Shown here: positions 1 through 10,679 of the stretch, piece by piece
Layout: each line of letters begins with the position of its first letter
Numbering within the stretch: position 1 is the first letter of the stretch
The notes under the pieces: model-generated
Seen by the model: the letters and a program-made list of their open reading frames with translations, nothing else
Databases searched by the model: none
Told to the model about the DNA's origin: nothing
Position numbers and translations under genes: made by a program
Assembly: GCA_026745465.1 (NCBI GenBank)
Contig: JACYXH010000436.1
Span: forward strand, 62,001 to 126,000
Reading direction: 5' to 3'
Origin: Lota lota
Lineage: Eukaryota; Chordata; Actinopteri; Gadiformes; Lotidae
Length of the DNA: 64,000 nt

Positions 1-42
1 AAAAATCTTGATGTGTCAGCATTGTCTGATCTACATGACTAA
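1..42 (+). CDS. Lectin gene A, 3' end of last exon (partial)
   Basis: The first 42 bases read in frame to a TAA stop and encode KNLDVSALSDLHD, almost the same C-terminal tail as gene E (29941-29977). The rest of the gene lies left of the window. The stop codon overlaps an AATAAA hexamer at 41-46, as in gene E. By homology the protein is a type II membrane C-type lectin-like receptor. Nothing about its ligand motif can be said because the relevant part of the exon is outside the window. It faces gene B tail to tail. Confidence 0.75.
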   Translation, partial: KNLDVSALSDLHD

Positions 43-2754
43 TAAATGTTTCTTCTAAGGTGTTTTGGTGTAGGCCTAACTATATGTTTAACGTAAAAGT
101 ACACAATGGGCCTCATGCAGGAACATTTGCATATTGTCCTCTTAAAGGGGTCACATTGAGCTTTTGTTTTTTTTCCCTTTCCTTTAGTGTGTTGTAGCGT
201 TTTTTTGTCCTGTAAAAGGTCTGTTAAGTTACAAAGCTCAAAGTCCACGCCAAAGGGAGATACTCTCTCCCACAGAAAAGCCCTCTCCTGAAACGCCTGA
301 AACGGCTCGTTTGCAGTCAGCCTTTACTTCTGAGACTTGGTGACCTCACCAACAAACACATTTGCATAAGCCCCGCCCTTCACCTTGCTGAAATCCCCAG
401 CGAGCTTTCCCACAATCCCCTTGCCCCCCATGCATGGGGCCCTGGGGCCTGTAGTGGTGAGGTGCTGCTCCGCGGGGCCTCGGAGGGAAGGCCCTGTAGT
501 TTGGCCCTGGTGGCTGCTGGTCCTGCGTCGTAGCGGCCGCGCGGTGGGCCTGGTTGCCGTTATCTGGAGGCAGGGCCAATCACATGCATTAGTCCTTTAC
601 TACGCAAGGGATAACCCATGACGGGCCGTCCCGTTACTGGAAAGGGTACGACAGGGGTGGTAAGCAAGTGCAGCTTCAGCTCATCTGCCCAGTGGAACAG
701 TATTTGGTGGTTTATTCCTTACGTAATGCAGACCCTTGGAATGTTATTTATCATATAAAATATAAGAAACAATGGATGCAAAATATAAGATTTTTTACAA
801 TTGTGATACAAGAGTAGGTTATTTTTCTATTTGTGGTTTTAAAATGATGGTCTTGTGAAAAAGCTTCAAGGACCTTTCCTTTTTAATCACTAACAGCCTA
901 ACCCACGAGGACCTATCACAAATTAATATTGGCTGTTGTAAAAGTAAGATGTTTTTAAATGTTTAGTAAATTGAGGACCAGGACCAGTTAATTGACTGGT
1001 CCAATCTTGTTGCCATTTCTGTTCATGTTTGATAATTAGCATTTAACCAGTGGTGTAGCGGTGCCTGGAGAAGTGGTTATACACCTAAGACTACTCTTTC
1101 ATATTTAATTAACCTAAAAATGGGCCAGTAGTATTTCGTCATTGTCACTTGATTTATTTCAGGGAGTAAGGATCCTTATGAAAATATCATTAGCTACAGA
1201 AGAGATGGAGATTTTGCAAGCAATACTGGCCCACAGACTTTATGGTAAGACATCTAAATAATTATGCATTTTGAGTTACATTTTCCTTATTCCTAAATCC
1301 ATCCACACAGGACAATTTGACAACTATTCCCTCACCTTGTAAGTAGTCTATGGGACAGTTGTTTATTTTGTAGACTGTCTTTTGCAACAGATAGTGTCGG
1401 CCAGAGTGTGCCACCATTAGAAAATTAACATTTGTTAAAGGGCAGTTGGCAAATACTACTGGTACTACACAGGCCTAATGCGTAAATATAAGATACATTT
1501 AAGATGAGGCAAACATGGTGTTTCAGTCAGAGATTAGTTTATTTTTAACAAACATTCAAATATCATCATCATTCAAAGAATTAAAAAATATATTCAAAAT
1601 AACCATATTTAGTTAACAATAAACACAAATATCTACATTTTACATATTCATGAAAACCACAGTGATATACTCTCTCGGTTGACTTTGCGGACACCATTGG
1701 AAAACAGCGGTTGGAGTTGCTTTATGTCATGCTGCAGCTCTATTAGACTATAGCACATGAGAAGAAGATGTGGGTCTGAATGTGGCCTGCTGTGTAGAAC
1801 AAACCAAATCTGAGGGAACGGATTTAGAAAACCATTCCCATGGATCGAGAATCAAAGGGCACGTTTTAAAAATCCCTTCTCACTTTACACATCAATTTTT
1901 TCTTTTCTATCATGTGACCCCAGAGGGGCTCTGTACATTTCAGCCACTGGTTACCTGAAGATAATCTCTTTATTGGGTGCTTTTTAGGGAACATTTGCAT
2001 TTATTCACATGCGATTGGATTAGCTACTCATGTGCTGGACTGTATGGCTATTGCAGGACACTACTGAATGATGCGCATCAGAGAGGGTTTAGAAGTGGGT
2101 ATACGCAATGCAGACTGAAGAATACGTAGCTATACGCCGTATACCTGCGTATACCCTGCACTACATCACTGCATATAACTTTTGAAAGAGGGTTTGTCAG
2201 ATGCTGCACCTCGCTTTACTCCTATTTTCCTATAAAACCATAACTGATAAGAGTCCTTGGGCGTCATTGTGGGGTCCGCAGAAGTATAAATTCAGACTCA
2301 GTGGTCCCCAACATCTCACAGGCTTCAATTCAATTTGTTTTGACGCTTTGTCGCGTTGGACAAGGGATTGTGGGAAAGCTCGCTGGGGATTTCATCAAGG
2401 TGAAGGGCGGGGCTTATGCAAATGTATTTAATGGTGAGGTCACCAAGTGTCAGAAGTAAAGGCTGACTGCAAACGAGCCGTTTCAGGCGTTTCAGGAGAG
2501 GGATTTTCTGTGGGATAGAGTATCTCCCTTTGGCGTGGACTTTGAGCTTTGTAACTTAACAGAACTATTACAGGACAAAAAAACGCTACAACACACTAAA
2601 GGAAAGGGAAAAAACCCAAAATCTCAATGTGACCCCTTTAAGAGGACAATACGCAAATGTTCCTGCATGAGGCCCATTGTGTGCTTTGACGTTAAACATA
2701 TAGTAAGGCCTACACAAAAACACAAGTAGAATAAACATTTATTAGTCATGTAGA
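43..2754. other. Spacer between convergent lectin genes A and B
   Basis: No gene is supported here. Bases 60-420 and, inverted, 2200-2740 are two copies of a 3'-flank block found after every lectin gene in the window (marked by GAGCCGTTTCAGGCGTTTC). The middle, about 780-2200, aligns with the spacers at 11.3-12.7, 31.4-32.85 and 47.8-49.0 kb. Bases about 420-750 are GC-rich, differ from the other spacers and match nothing I recognise. A short open stretch at 1770-1958 recurs in the other spacers but starts with GTG and looks like repeat sequence rather than a gene. Confidence 0.6.
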
Positions 2755-3426
2755 TCAGACAATGCTGACATCCAGATTCTTCTCACAGATCCAGTAACGA
2801 TCAGTAAGACACGAAAGGTCATTCCATCCACCCATTCCGTAACGCTCAACACAATCTTCCTCTTTATTTGGAGCTGGACCGTTATTATCGGGTTGAGGAT
2901 GCACCCAGTACCTGAAAAAAGTTGTATTGAATAGAATTCGCTTTTCTTTTTTGGTTTAGACATGACTGAAAGGAATACATAATGAATATGGGGTTTTTCG
3001 AGTAGTGTTGTATGTTACATGTTAATGCTGCATCTAAACCAGTCAGGACCACCAAAAAGAACGTGGGCTGGTCCTGAGTGGATGTTCTCCTCAGGAAAAG
3101 ATTAATAGGGTCTCTTTACTCCCATGATTTTGAACCCATTTTCAGATAATTATAAAGTTATCCTTCACTTATTTCATATTTTTACATTGACTTAAGTTTG
3201 TACTTAACTCGATAATGGTTTGCTGACGATACAAATTAAGAACATTCGTAGCAGTTGTCAAAATCACAGCAGTGCAGTCCTTGAAAAGGACTGCACCGAG
3301 TCATCTGGTGTGTTCAAACAGGCCAAAGTCTTACGCTGTAGTCAGGGGAGTTCCATCCACCCACTTCCAGGTCCCTTCTACTTCTACATCGGTTAAACCG
3401 AGCCAAAAGTCCAAAGGGAAAAAATC
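2755..3426 (-). pseudogene. Lectin gene B, 3' remnant (last two lectin-domain exons)
   Basis: Two exons on the minus strand are well formed. Exon 5 is 3335..3426 (92 nt; contains FWLGLTD and GTWKWVDGT, the lectin-domain WIGL-like core) with AG and GT borders. Exon 6 is 2755..2911 (157 nt; YWVHPQPDNNG, EEDCVE, GGWND, YWICE). The QPD tripeptide with the later WND is the galactose-type calcium site. No exons 1-4 exist: the intron upstream runs into a Ty3/gypsy fragment at about 4264, where exon 4 would be expected. The gene is therefore a 5'-truncated pseudogene. The last exon ends at TGA 2755-2757, 2 bp out of phase with the longer tail seen in A, D and E. Confidence 0.8.
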
Positions 3427-4263
3427 CTGGAACAGCAATGAAAGGGATATGATTATACTCAAGATCTGTCTAGAAATCACTGCAATAGAAACAATGGATG
3501 GAGAATTTAGGTTGATAAAGGATGATCATAGTTATTTCAGCCCATACATCTTAGACCTCTAGTAACTCTTTGTTCCTGATAAATTACTGGGATAACACTT
3601 TCTTGCACTGATCGTTTTTTTCACTATTCACACATGCTGCTACATTATTAAACACATGGCATAGCAATACCGGAATTAACCAGCAGGTGGAGTAAATGCA
3701 TCACTTATGGTAGACACCCACCAAATTAAAAGTGGACTGAGAGGAGCAGACTTATTTAGGAATAAATCCAGTTTCAAGCCGTTCTTAACAAAAGGAGCTT
3801 GTTTGCAAACAATTCTAGTGATTGGTTTGCTCTCTCCACGTGATAGAGTCTTACATCAAATGGACACAACCCTTTACGTGCCTCTGCCGGAAATGTTACT
3901 GCTTTAATCCTCAACACAGCCGTACAGGCAGTGATCCGGAAACGCTACTAGGCCTTGAGCAGGGAACTCGGCCGTGCAGATTTCTTGGAAAATCAACCCG
4001 TTCGCATTCACACATGACCCCATGCAAGAAATGTTCTGGAACATTTCAGGGATAGACTGTATGTGTGAAAGGGGCTTAAGTGTCCTTTAAATCCTGATGC
4101 AAAATTTCTAATGAATTGTTTAAAATACGACTTCTCATTAGTACAAGTCAGTTTTATTTGTACATCCCTTAATGGCAGTTTATCTCAAAGGGTTTCACAG
4201 GCCACTATTATACGACCCAAATCCATTAAAGCGCTAGAGAAAACTCCCATAATAATCAAGGAA
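3427..4263. repeat. Remnant of gene B intron with interspersed repeats
   Basis: The sequence matches intron 4 of the other lectin genes. It includes the block ending GTGTGAAAGGGGCTTAAG near 4060-4080 and the start of the hairpin-forming repeat (AAAACTCCCATAATAATC, about 4240-4260). Homology stops at about 4263, where gypsy sequence begins. No coding potential is seen. Confidence 0.6.
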
Positions 4264-4364
4264 GGGTCTGTGTTCTTCTGTGGCTTCTCCGCCACCTTCA
4301 TCACCTCTGCCCCTTTTTCTCCAGCACGAGCCAACGCTCCTACCTGACCCGGAGCCCACGCAAC

Positions 4365-6656
4365 TTGGACGCGCTCGTCTCTCTCTCTTTCCCGCTTCTC
4401 CGCCGCCTTCACCACCTCGGCCCTTTTCCCTCAGGCACGAGCCAACGCCTCAACCAGACCCAGAGCCCACGCAGCTTGGACGAGCTCGCCTTCGACACCC
4501 TCAAGAGACTGTTCGTGTCGGCTCCCATCCTGATCCAACCCGACCCCTCCCTCCAGCTTGTGGTGGAGGTCGACTCCTCCAACACCGGCGTGGGGGCTGT
4601 CCTCTCCCAACGCTCCCCAACGGACCACAAGTTGCACCCCTGTGCTTTCCTTTCCCACCGGATTACTCCCCCTGAACGGAACTACGATGTAGGGAATCGT
4701 GAGCTCCTGGCTGTGAAATTGGCACTCGAGGAGTGGCGTCACTGGCTTGAGGGAGCAGAGCAGCCGTTTATCGTTTGGACCGACCACCGCTACCTGTCTA
4801 ACATTCAATCCGCCAAACGACTCAACTCTCGGCAGGCCAGATGGGCTTTATTCTTCGGTAGTTTCAATTTTACCCTTACCTACCGCCCCTGCTCCCGGAA
4901 CGTCAAGCCAGACGCCCTGTCCCGCCTTTACTCTCCTGAAGACCCCAGCCCGGATCCGGAACCCATCCTACCACCCTCTTGCCTCGTCGCGACGCTCACT
5001 TGGGAAGTTGAGTCCGCAGTGATCCAGGCCCAGGGAAATCAGCCGGACCCAGGTACCGGTCCCCCAAATCGCTTGTTTGTACCCGATACGGAACGCACCA
5101 GGGTCCTCACCTGGGCACACTCATCCAACCTCACCTGTCACCCAGGCGTTGTTCGCACCTTGGACTTCCTCAGACGGCGGTTTTGGTGGCCTACCGTGGA
5201 CTCCGATGTTCGTTCCTTTGTCGCTGCGTGCTCGACCTGCGCCCGCAACAAGACCTCCACCCGGCCCCGTTCTGGTCTTCTCCATCCCCTGCCCATTCCC
5301 AGTCGCCCATGGTCCCATATCGCCTTGGATTTTGTTACCGGCCTTCCTCCTTCCGAAGGGAACACCACGGTCCTCACGGTCGTCGATCACTTTTCTAAGT
5401 CCGTCCACTTCATTGCTCTCCCCAAACTTCCATCTGCCAGAGAGACTGCGGACCTTCTAGTCACACATGTATTCCGTCTACATGGCATCCCGCTGGACGT
5501 GGTTTCCGATCGAGGTCCACAGTTCACCTCCCAGGTTTGGCGGACATTCTGCACCGCTCTTGGGGTCTCGGTCAGCCTCTCCTCGGGGTTCCACCCTCAA
5601 TCTAAAGGTCAGTTGGAGCACGCCAATCAGGAGATGGAGGCCGCGCTCCGCTGCGTTACCAATGCTAACCCCTCTTCCTGGAGTACTCAACTCCCATGGG
5701 TTGAGTACGCCCACAACTCCCTGGTGTACGCTTCCACAGGCCTGTCCCCTTTCATGTGCTCGTTAGGGTATCAGCCTCCCCTTTTCCCATCCCTTGAGAC
5801 AGAAATCTCGGTCCCCTCCGTCCAGGCACACCTCCGTCGTTGCCAGCGCACTTGGAAGCGTGCACGCACAGCACTCCTCCAGGCATCTACCCGCTCCCAG
5901 CGACAAGCAAATAAACACCGTCTCCCGGCTCCACAATATACCCCCGGACAAAGAGTTTGGCTGTGGTCCAAGGACCTTCACCTAAAGGCGGTGTCGCAGA
6001 AGCTCTCTCCCCATTTCATCGGTCCCTTTGTTATCGAATCCATTGTCAACCCCTGTGCCGTCCGTCTCAAACTCCCCTCGTCTCTCCGTGTTCATCCCAC
6101 TTTCCACGTGTCCCAGCTCAAGCCCGTCTCCTCCAGCCCGCTGTCGCCTCCCACCCCAGCTCCACCCCCCCCCCGAATAATTGATGACCATCCCGCCTGG
6201 ACAGTTCATCGCCTCTTAGACGTGCGTCGACGTGGCCGGGGGTTCCAGTACCTGGTCGACTGGGAGGGGTATGGCCAAGAGGAGCGCTCCTGGGTTCCTC
6301 GAAGCTGCATCCTGGACCCCTCCCTCATCAAGGACTTCCACCGCCAGCACCCTTCTCACCCTGTGCGTCCCCCTGGAGGCTTCCGTAGAGGGGGGGGGGG
6401 GGGGGGGTACTGTTACGCCATCCTCTGCCTCCACCTAGCTGCGCCGGCTGCCACTACACCATGTGCTTTTGTTTACATTCCCGTCACCAATTTTCCTCGT
6501 GCACTCCGTTCTACACTCTCCAATCACCAATCAACGCACCCTACTTCTTCCCCGTTCAACAAGCAGCCGGCGCCAGTTCGTTGTCAATGCTCTCTGAGTT
6601 CGTTACCTCATTCCCGCATATTATGTATCTGCTTCCTTATCCTCGCCTGCCCGTAA
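4365..6656 (+). CDS. pol: Gypsy pol fragment: RNase H - integrase - chromodomain
   Basis: The open frame runs 763 codons; the part that is pol starts at about 4488. In order it shows the RT/RNase H connection, RNase H ([10 protein letters not shown], later WTDHR), an integrase zinc-binding region with CSTC, the integrase core with [14 protein letters not shown] and [15 protein letters not shown] (D, D and E residues visible), and a chromodomain-like C-terminus at residues about 604-665 ([13 protein letters not shown]). That last domain assigns the element to chromoviruses. There is no stop before the LTR, so the frame reads through the polypurine tract into the LTR. RT is absent, so this copy cannot act alone. 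The apparent start is a TTG and has no meaning. Confidence 0.85.
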   Translation: MDALVSLSFPLLRRLHHLGPFPSGTSQRLNQTQSPRSLDELAFDTLKRLFVSAPILIQPDPSLQLVVEVDSSNTGVGAVLSQRSPTDHKLHPCAFLSHRITPPERNYDVGNRELLAVKLALEEWRHWLEGAEQPFIVWTDHRYLSNIQSAKRLNSRQARWALFFGSFNFTLTYRPCSRNVKPDALSRLYSPEDPSPDPEPILPPSCLVATLTWEVESAVIQAQGNQPDPGTGPPNRLFVPDTERTRVLTWAHSSNLTCHPGVVRTLDFLRRRFWWPTVDSDVRSFVAACSTCARNKTSTRPRSGLLHPLPIPSRPWSHIALDFVTGLPPSEGNTTVLTVVDHFSKSVHFIALPKLPSARETADLLVTHVFRLHGIPLDVVSDRGPQFTSQVWRTFCTALGVSVSLSSGFHPQSKGQLEHANQEMEAALRCVTNANPSSWSTQLPWVEYAHNSLVYASTGLSPFMCSLGYQPPLFPSLETEISVPSVQAHLRRCQRTWKRARTALLQASTRSQRQANKHRLPAPQYTPGQRVWLWSKDLHLKAVSQKLSPHFIGPFVIESIVNPCAVRLKLPSSLRVHPTFHVSQLKPVSSSPLSPPTPAPPPPRIIDDHPAWTVHRLLDVRRRGRGFQYLVDWEGYGQEERSWVPRSCILDPSLIKDFHRQHPSHPVRPPGGFRRGGGGGGYCYAILCLHLAAPAATTPCAFVYIPVTNFPRALRSTLSNHQSTHPTSSPFNKQPAPVRCQCSLSSLPHSRILCICFLILACP

Positions 6657-6957
6657 CCTGTTCTCTCCCTGTGCTTAGTTCCTGCTCCCGTTCCCGTTCC
6701 CATTCCTATTCCCAGTGTGATTCCTGTTCCTAGTTCCTGTCTGCCTGCCTACCGTTATTGACCACTCACCTGCCTGACCACCCGCCTGCCTACATCCCTC
6801 GGCCTGCTTGCCACCCGCCTGCCAACGAACCCCTGCCTGCCTGACAATCCGCCTGCCTTGTCCTTGCCTGTACCGTCACTTAAATAAATCCCTTTTTGAC
6901 CCCGTTCCATCTCTGTCTCGGTGTCTTGCATTTGGGTCCTAGTCCGTAACCATAACA
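6411..6957 (+). repeat. 3' LTR of gypsy copy 1 (547 bp)
   Basis: The LTR begins TGTTACGCC right after the polypurine tract and ends CCATAACA, giving short inverted termini TGTTA/TAACA. The same LTR lies at 18121-18659 and 37183-37729 in the opposite orientation. An AATAAA occurs at about 6882, consistent with an R-region polyadenylation signal. Confidence 0.85.
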
Positions 6958-7478
6958 GTTTCATTTGAGTTACCTGAACCTTGAAGGTTTAACATTCATG
7001 GAAAAATGAACAATATCAGAGTGAGCATCATAGGGTTATCCGATTTGGCTGTTATTTTCTGTTTTTCTTTTCTTTTAATTATGCTGGTAAAATCCCACCT
7101 GTCTACTCATTCAAATGTGTGGCCAATTTTAGGTAAATGTCAGCAGTTCCTCATGTAAGATTTACTTCAAATTAAACATATTTCTCGATTCTGTTAAATT
7201 TAACAGAGAAATTGCCTTGATCATCTTCAAGCCCTCGTTTCAATCCATTTGTAGTTATAAACCACAACAAAGATAACTTTTGTATGGATGTGTTTTCATC
7301 TGAAAGGGGTAAGAGAAAAGTGACCTTAAAAGTTAATGAATAATATCTTCTATGAAATGGTTTTCTTCCTCTTTGGACACTTCCCGTATGCAGTTTTGTG
7401 TTTCCTTTAAAATAACGAAATCTTTCAACCAAGTTGAATCATTTTGAGTGAAGCCAAGGCGTTCACTCATCAACTAAT
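6958..7478 (+). promoter_or_regulatory. 5' flank of gene C
   Basis: This flank is shared with genes D (17603-18120, inverted) and F (36663-37182, inverted). Bases 7365-7387, about 95-115 bp before the ATG, hold two ETS-type cores on the minus strand, ACGGGAAGTG-like (cacttcccgt in C) and AAAGAGGAAG (PU.1-like). Both cores recur in every lectin 5' flank of the window. The role is inferred from sequence only; no TATA box was assigned. Confidence 0.4.
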
Positions 7479-7918
7479 ATGCAGATGGGAGAGGACCTCC
7501 ATAGCAAGGGGAGGAAGGTGAGGACTCCCCAGACAGGGACATGGCAGGAAACGGGGAATAGTTGGAGTGAGAGGGAGGAGAGGGTTGTGGACATATCTTA
7601 TAGCATCGATGCCCACGTCACCAAACCCACAGCCAAGCAGCATGAGCCCACGTCTCAAAGCACGAAGACAAGCGAGACACACACAGGTGACAGCCGCACA
7701 CATGGTTTACATCTACAACCTAACCTTCTAGTATCTTCAAATGTTATTGTGAATAGTGATTTATTTCAGTGGCAATTAACTTCCTGATGCTAAAGGGCCA
7801 TATAATGTGATCTGACTCTTTTAAAATAGTCAACATGTGTTTAACCCCTTCCCCTTTTAGGAAATGCTTCATAAAACCTGCCTGATTTAGAACTTCACCT
7901 GCTGTGACTCCAATTTAA

Positions 7919-7962
7919 GTGTGTGTTTATATGTGTGCGTGTGTGTGTGTGTGTGTGTGTGC
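7919..7962 (+). repeat. TG microsatellite abutting the exon 2 acceptor of gene C
   Basis: A TG-rich run leads straight into the acceptor gcag|CC at 7965, so it stands in the place of the polypyrimidine tract. The same arrangement is present in every lectin copy. Confidence 0.8.
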
Positions 7963-9039
7963 AGCCCCTAATAACCCTCAGAATAAGAACCATCTCAACA
8001 CTGCTGCTTGGTGTGTAGCTCTGCTGTGGCTCCTGTTGTTCACAGGTCTAGCCGTCCGCTGTGAGTTCCACACAACACACACCATTTGCTTCTTAATGTG
8101 TTTGTTGAGAATGATCCTGCGTGTGTATGAAGTCAATTCAACAGCATTTGTAATAACCACTCAACTATAACCACATTGTGTATTGCAGTGTATGTTAATC
8201 ATTGTTACGAGCAAGAGCAAACCCATTGCAAGAATAAAAACAGTCATTACAATAATGTTTTGGTCTATATGTTTGGTTTGATTTCAGTGTTTTGCTATTT
8301 TTTGTCACTCTGACGACATTGATCAAGATCATTTTCTGACTTCAGATTTCATCGTGACCGGCAGAAATGAAGAACTGCAGAGCGCTTTAGACAACATGGT
8401 GGAAGAGAGGAATCTCTTGCAGAGGACTTTCAACAACATGGTGGAAGAGAGGAATCACTTGCAGACTGCTTTCAACACATCGCTGAAGCAGCAGGATGCC
8501 TTACTAAAGACCCTGAATGGTGAAGGTATCGCCATCGCTCATTTGTTCAATATGTCATCACTTGAGGTGTTGTATGTTTAGTTTTTATGTTTTGTTTTTT
8601 TGGAGCAGGAAACCTCTGCATGTGCTGGCAAAACAACATCTGCAGTTACTATTACAAGTCCCATTCCAAGAAGAACTGGAACGATAGCAGGAATGACTGC
8701 AGGGAGAGAGGATCTGATCTCATTGTCGTAAACAGCAAGGAGGAGCAGGTAGTGTGCTAGTGTGTTTTTTACATAGACGCTTTCATACCAAGTACCAAGA
8801 TCAGCCCAGCATGATTTCTAACGTTGGTTGAGAAATGGACCAAAGGTGGTTGACATTGGATGGCTGCAATCTTACAACATGAGTTTGAAGTGTAATTTCT
8901 GTTTAGCAGTAGACGAATAAAGAGCCCGATTTTTTTAAATCAAACAAATAAATTTGGGATGGCCAGAGGTAGAGTGGACCATCGTTATTTTAATCACTGA
9001 AACTGTTTTACTTGTTATGCTACCGTTATGTCTGTACAT

Positions 9040-9292
9040 GATGGCACCCATTGCACTCCTAGCCGTCCCTCGATGGAGGGAAAAACTCCCTCAATTATCA
9101 AGGTAGAAACCATCATTAGGAACGCAAAACCTCTGTTCCTTCTCAAGGTTTCTTCCTTGATAATTATGGGAGTTTTTCATGCCCTTTGGGGGGTTAGGAT
9201 AGGGGGGTTGTATAATATTGGCCTGTGAAACACTTTGAGACTCACTGCCATTAAGGGATATCCAAATAAAACTGACTTGTTCTAATGAGAAC
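9040..9292 (+). repeat. Hairpin-forming interspersed repeat in lectin intron 4
   Basis: The stretch GGGAAAAACTCCCTCAATTA is followed about 70 bases later by its near complement (TTGATAATTATGGGAGTTTT), and the repeat ends with a tail like CAAATAAAACTGACTTG. Copies lie in the same intron of genes B (truncated), D (about 15715-15960), E (28335-28575), F (34860-35110) and G (51015-51265). It resembles the 3' tail of a common teleost retroposon, but I cannot name the family. Confidence 0.55.
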
Positions 9293-9360
9293 AGAATACA
9301 GAGCCATCATTTCCAATCGGGTAAAAAACAGAGTCGTCTTTTAAACTATTCATTAAAGGA

Positions 9361-9625
9361 CTCTTAAGCCCCTTTCACACATACAGTATATCCCAGAAAT
9401 TTACCGGAACATTTCTTGCATGGGGTCATGTGTGAATGCAAACGGGTCGATATTCCAGGAAATCTGCACGTCCAAGTTCTCTAATCAAGGCCTAGTAACG
9501 TTTCCGGATCACTGCCTGTACGGCTGTGTTGAGAATTAAAGCTGTAACATTTCCAGCAGAGGCCGTAAAGGGTTGCATCCATTTTATGTAAGACTCTATC
9601 ACGTGGAGAGAGCAAACTAATCACA
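9361..9625 (+). repeat. Second interspersed block in lectin intron 4
   Basis: The block starts near AAGCCCCTTTCACACATACA and contains TTCCGGATCACTGCCTGTAC. It is found in intron 4 of every lectin copy (about 3905-4080, 15345-15595, 28635-28895, 34510-34770, 50700-50955). It is probably a DNA-transposon relic fixed before the gene family expanded. Confidence 0.45.
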
Positions 9626-10679
9626 AGACTCAGATGATGACGTATTTGAATCCACAACATTTATCATAACGTCCCAGTGCTTTTAGGCAGATTTTATTTA
9701 TTTATTTTTAACTATCAATAATGCAATTATTGGTTTGCAAACAAGCTCCTTTTTTCAAGATTGGCTGGAAACTGGATAGATTCCAAAATAAGTCTGCTCC
9801 TCTCAGTCCTCCATTTATTTGGTTGTTGGCATCCATAAGTGTTGCATTATCGCCATCTGCTGGCCTATTCTAGCATTGCTGTGTCATCTGTGAAAGGGCG
9901 CAAGATCAATGTTTCAATTTTATCTACCTAAAATCTCCATCCATTGTTTCCATTGCAGTGATTTCTAGACAGATCTTGTGTATATTCATATCCCTTTCAT
10001 TGCCGTTCCAGGACTTTGTCCCTGCTGACTTTTGGCTTGGTTTAACCGATGCAGAAGTAGAAGGGACCTGGAAGTGGGTGGATGGAACTCCCCTGACTAC
10101 AGCGTAAGACTTTGGCCTGTTTGAACACAGCAGATGACTCGGTGTAGTCCATTTCAAGGACTGCACTGCTGTGATTTTGACAACTGCTATGAATTTCCTT
10201 AATATGTATCGTCAGCAAACCACTATCTAGTCAAGTACAAACTTAAGTCAATGTGAAAATATGAAATAAGTGAAATAACTTTAAAATTATCTGAGAATGG
10301 GTTCAAAATCATGGGAGTAAGGAGGCCCTATTAACCTATTCCTGAGTAGAGCATCCACTCTGGACCAGCCCACATGCTTTTTGGTGGTCCTGACTGGTTT
10401 AGATACAGCATTAACATGTAACATACAACACTACTCGAAAAACCACATATTCATTATGTATTCCTTTCAATTATGTGTGAACCAAAAAAGAAAAGTAAAA
10501 TCCATTCAATACACATTTTTTCAGGTACTGGGGACACTCAACCAGATAATAACGGTCCAGCTCCAAATAAAGAGGAAGATTGTGTTGAGCAGTACAAAAT
10601 GGGTGGATGGAATGACCTATCATGTATTACAGATCGTTACTGGATCTGTGAGCTAAATCTTTATGTCATCATTGTCTGA

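Larger units (their letters stand above)
4264..6957 (+). mobile_element. Ty3/gypsy chromovirus, copy 1 (5'-deleted, 3' LTR complete)
   Basis: The element reads on the plus strand. A short gag-like stretch is joined directly to the end of reverse transcriptase, so gag, protease and most of RT are missing; RNase H, integrase, a G-rich polypurine tract (about 6389-6408) and a complete 3' LTR follow. The LTR runs from TGTTACG to CATAACA and is followed by GTTTC (6958-6962), the complement of the GAAAC duplication flanking copies 2 and 3. The left end is a truncation inside the gene B intron, not an LTR. Confidence 0.88.
7479..10679 (+). pseudogene. Lectin gene C, six exons, frameshift in last exon
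   Basis: Exons are 7479..7686 (cytoplasmic tail, ATG at 7479), 7965..8060 (transmembrane, WCVALLWLLLFTGLAV), 8346..8525 (neck, two 14-residue coiled-coil units of the type LDNMVEERNLLQ), 8609..8748 (lectin domain part 1, ending NSKEEQ), 10012..10103 (part 2, FWLGLTD, WKWVDGT) and 10525..10679 (part 3). Splice borders and phases (1,1,1,0,2) match genes D, E and F. In the last exon gene F has a TCTC run where C has TC; this 2-bp loss puts a TAA at 10547-10549, before the QPD and WND motifs and the last cysteines. The protein would lack a folded lectin domain, so I call it a pseudogene. The undamaged frame would end at TGA 10677-10679. Confidence 0.85.

Noticed and set aside
1770-1958. A 62-codon frame kept in four spacers (1770, 11515, 32427, 48608)
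   Set aside because: It starts with GTG, lies in repeat DNA shared by recent duplications and shows no recognisable domain; being open in near-identical copies is not evidence of coding.
3272-3562. A 96-codon frame (MQSLK...) repeated near each lectin exon 5
   Set aside because: It is the antisense shadow of lectin exon 5 and flanking intron; the sense strand has the conserved FWLGLTD and WKWVDGT motifs with splice sites.
5121-5408. Long antisense frames over gypsy pol and DIRS gag
   Set aside because: They arise from GC-rich codon use in the sense frame and have no motifs.
7006-7160. A small membrane peptide frame upstream of genes C and D (MNNIRVSIIG...)
   Set aside because: The same stretch is frameshifted by a base in the F flank, so there is no sign of coding constraint; kept only as part of the shared-segment finding.
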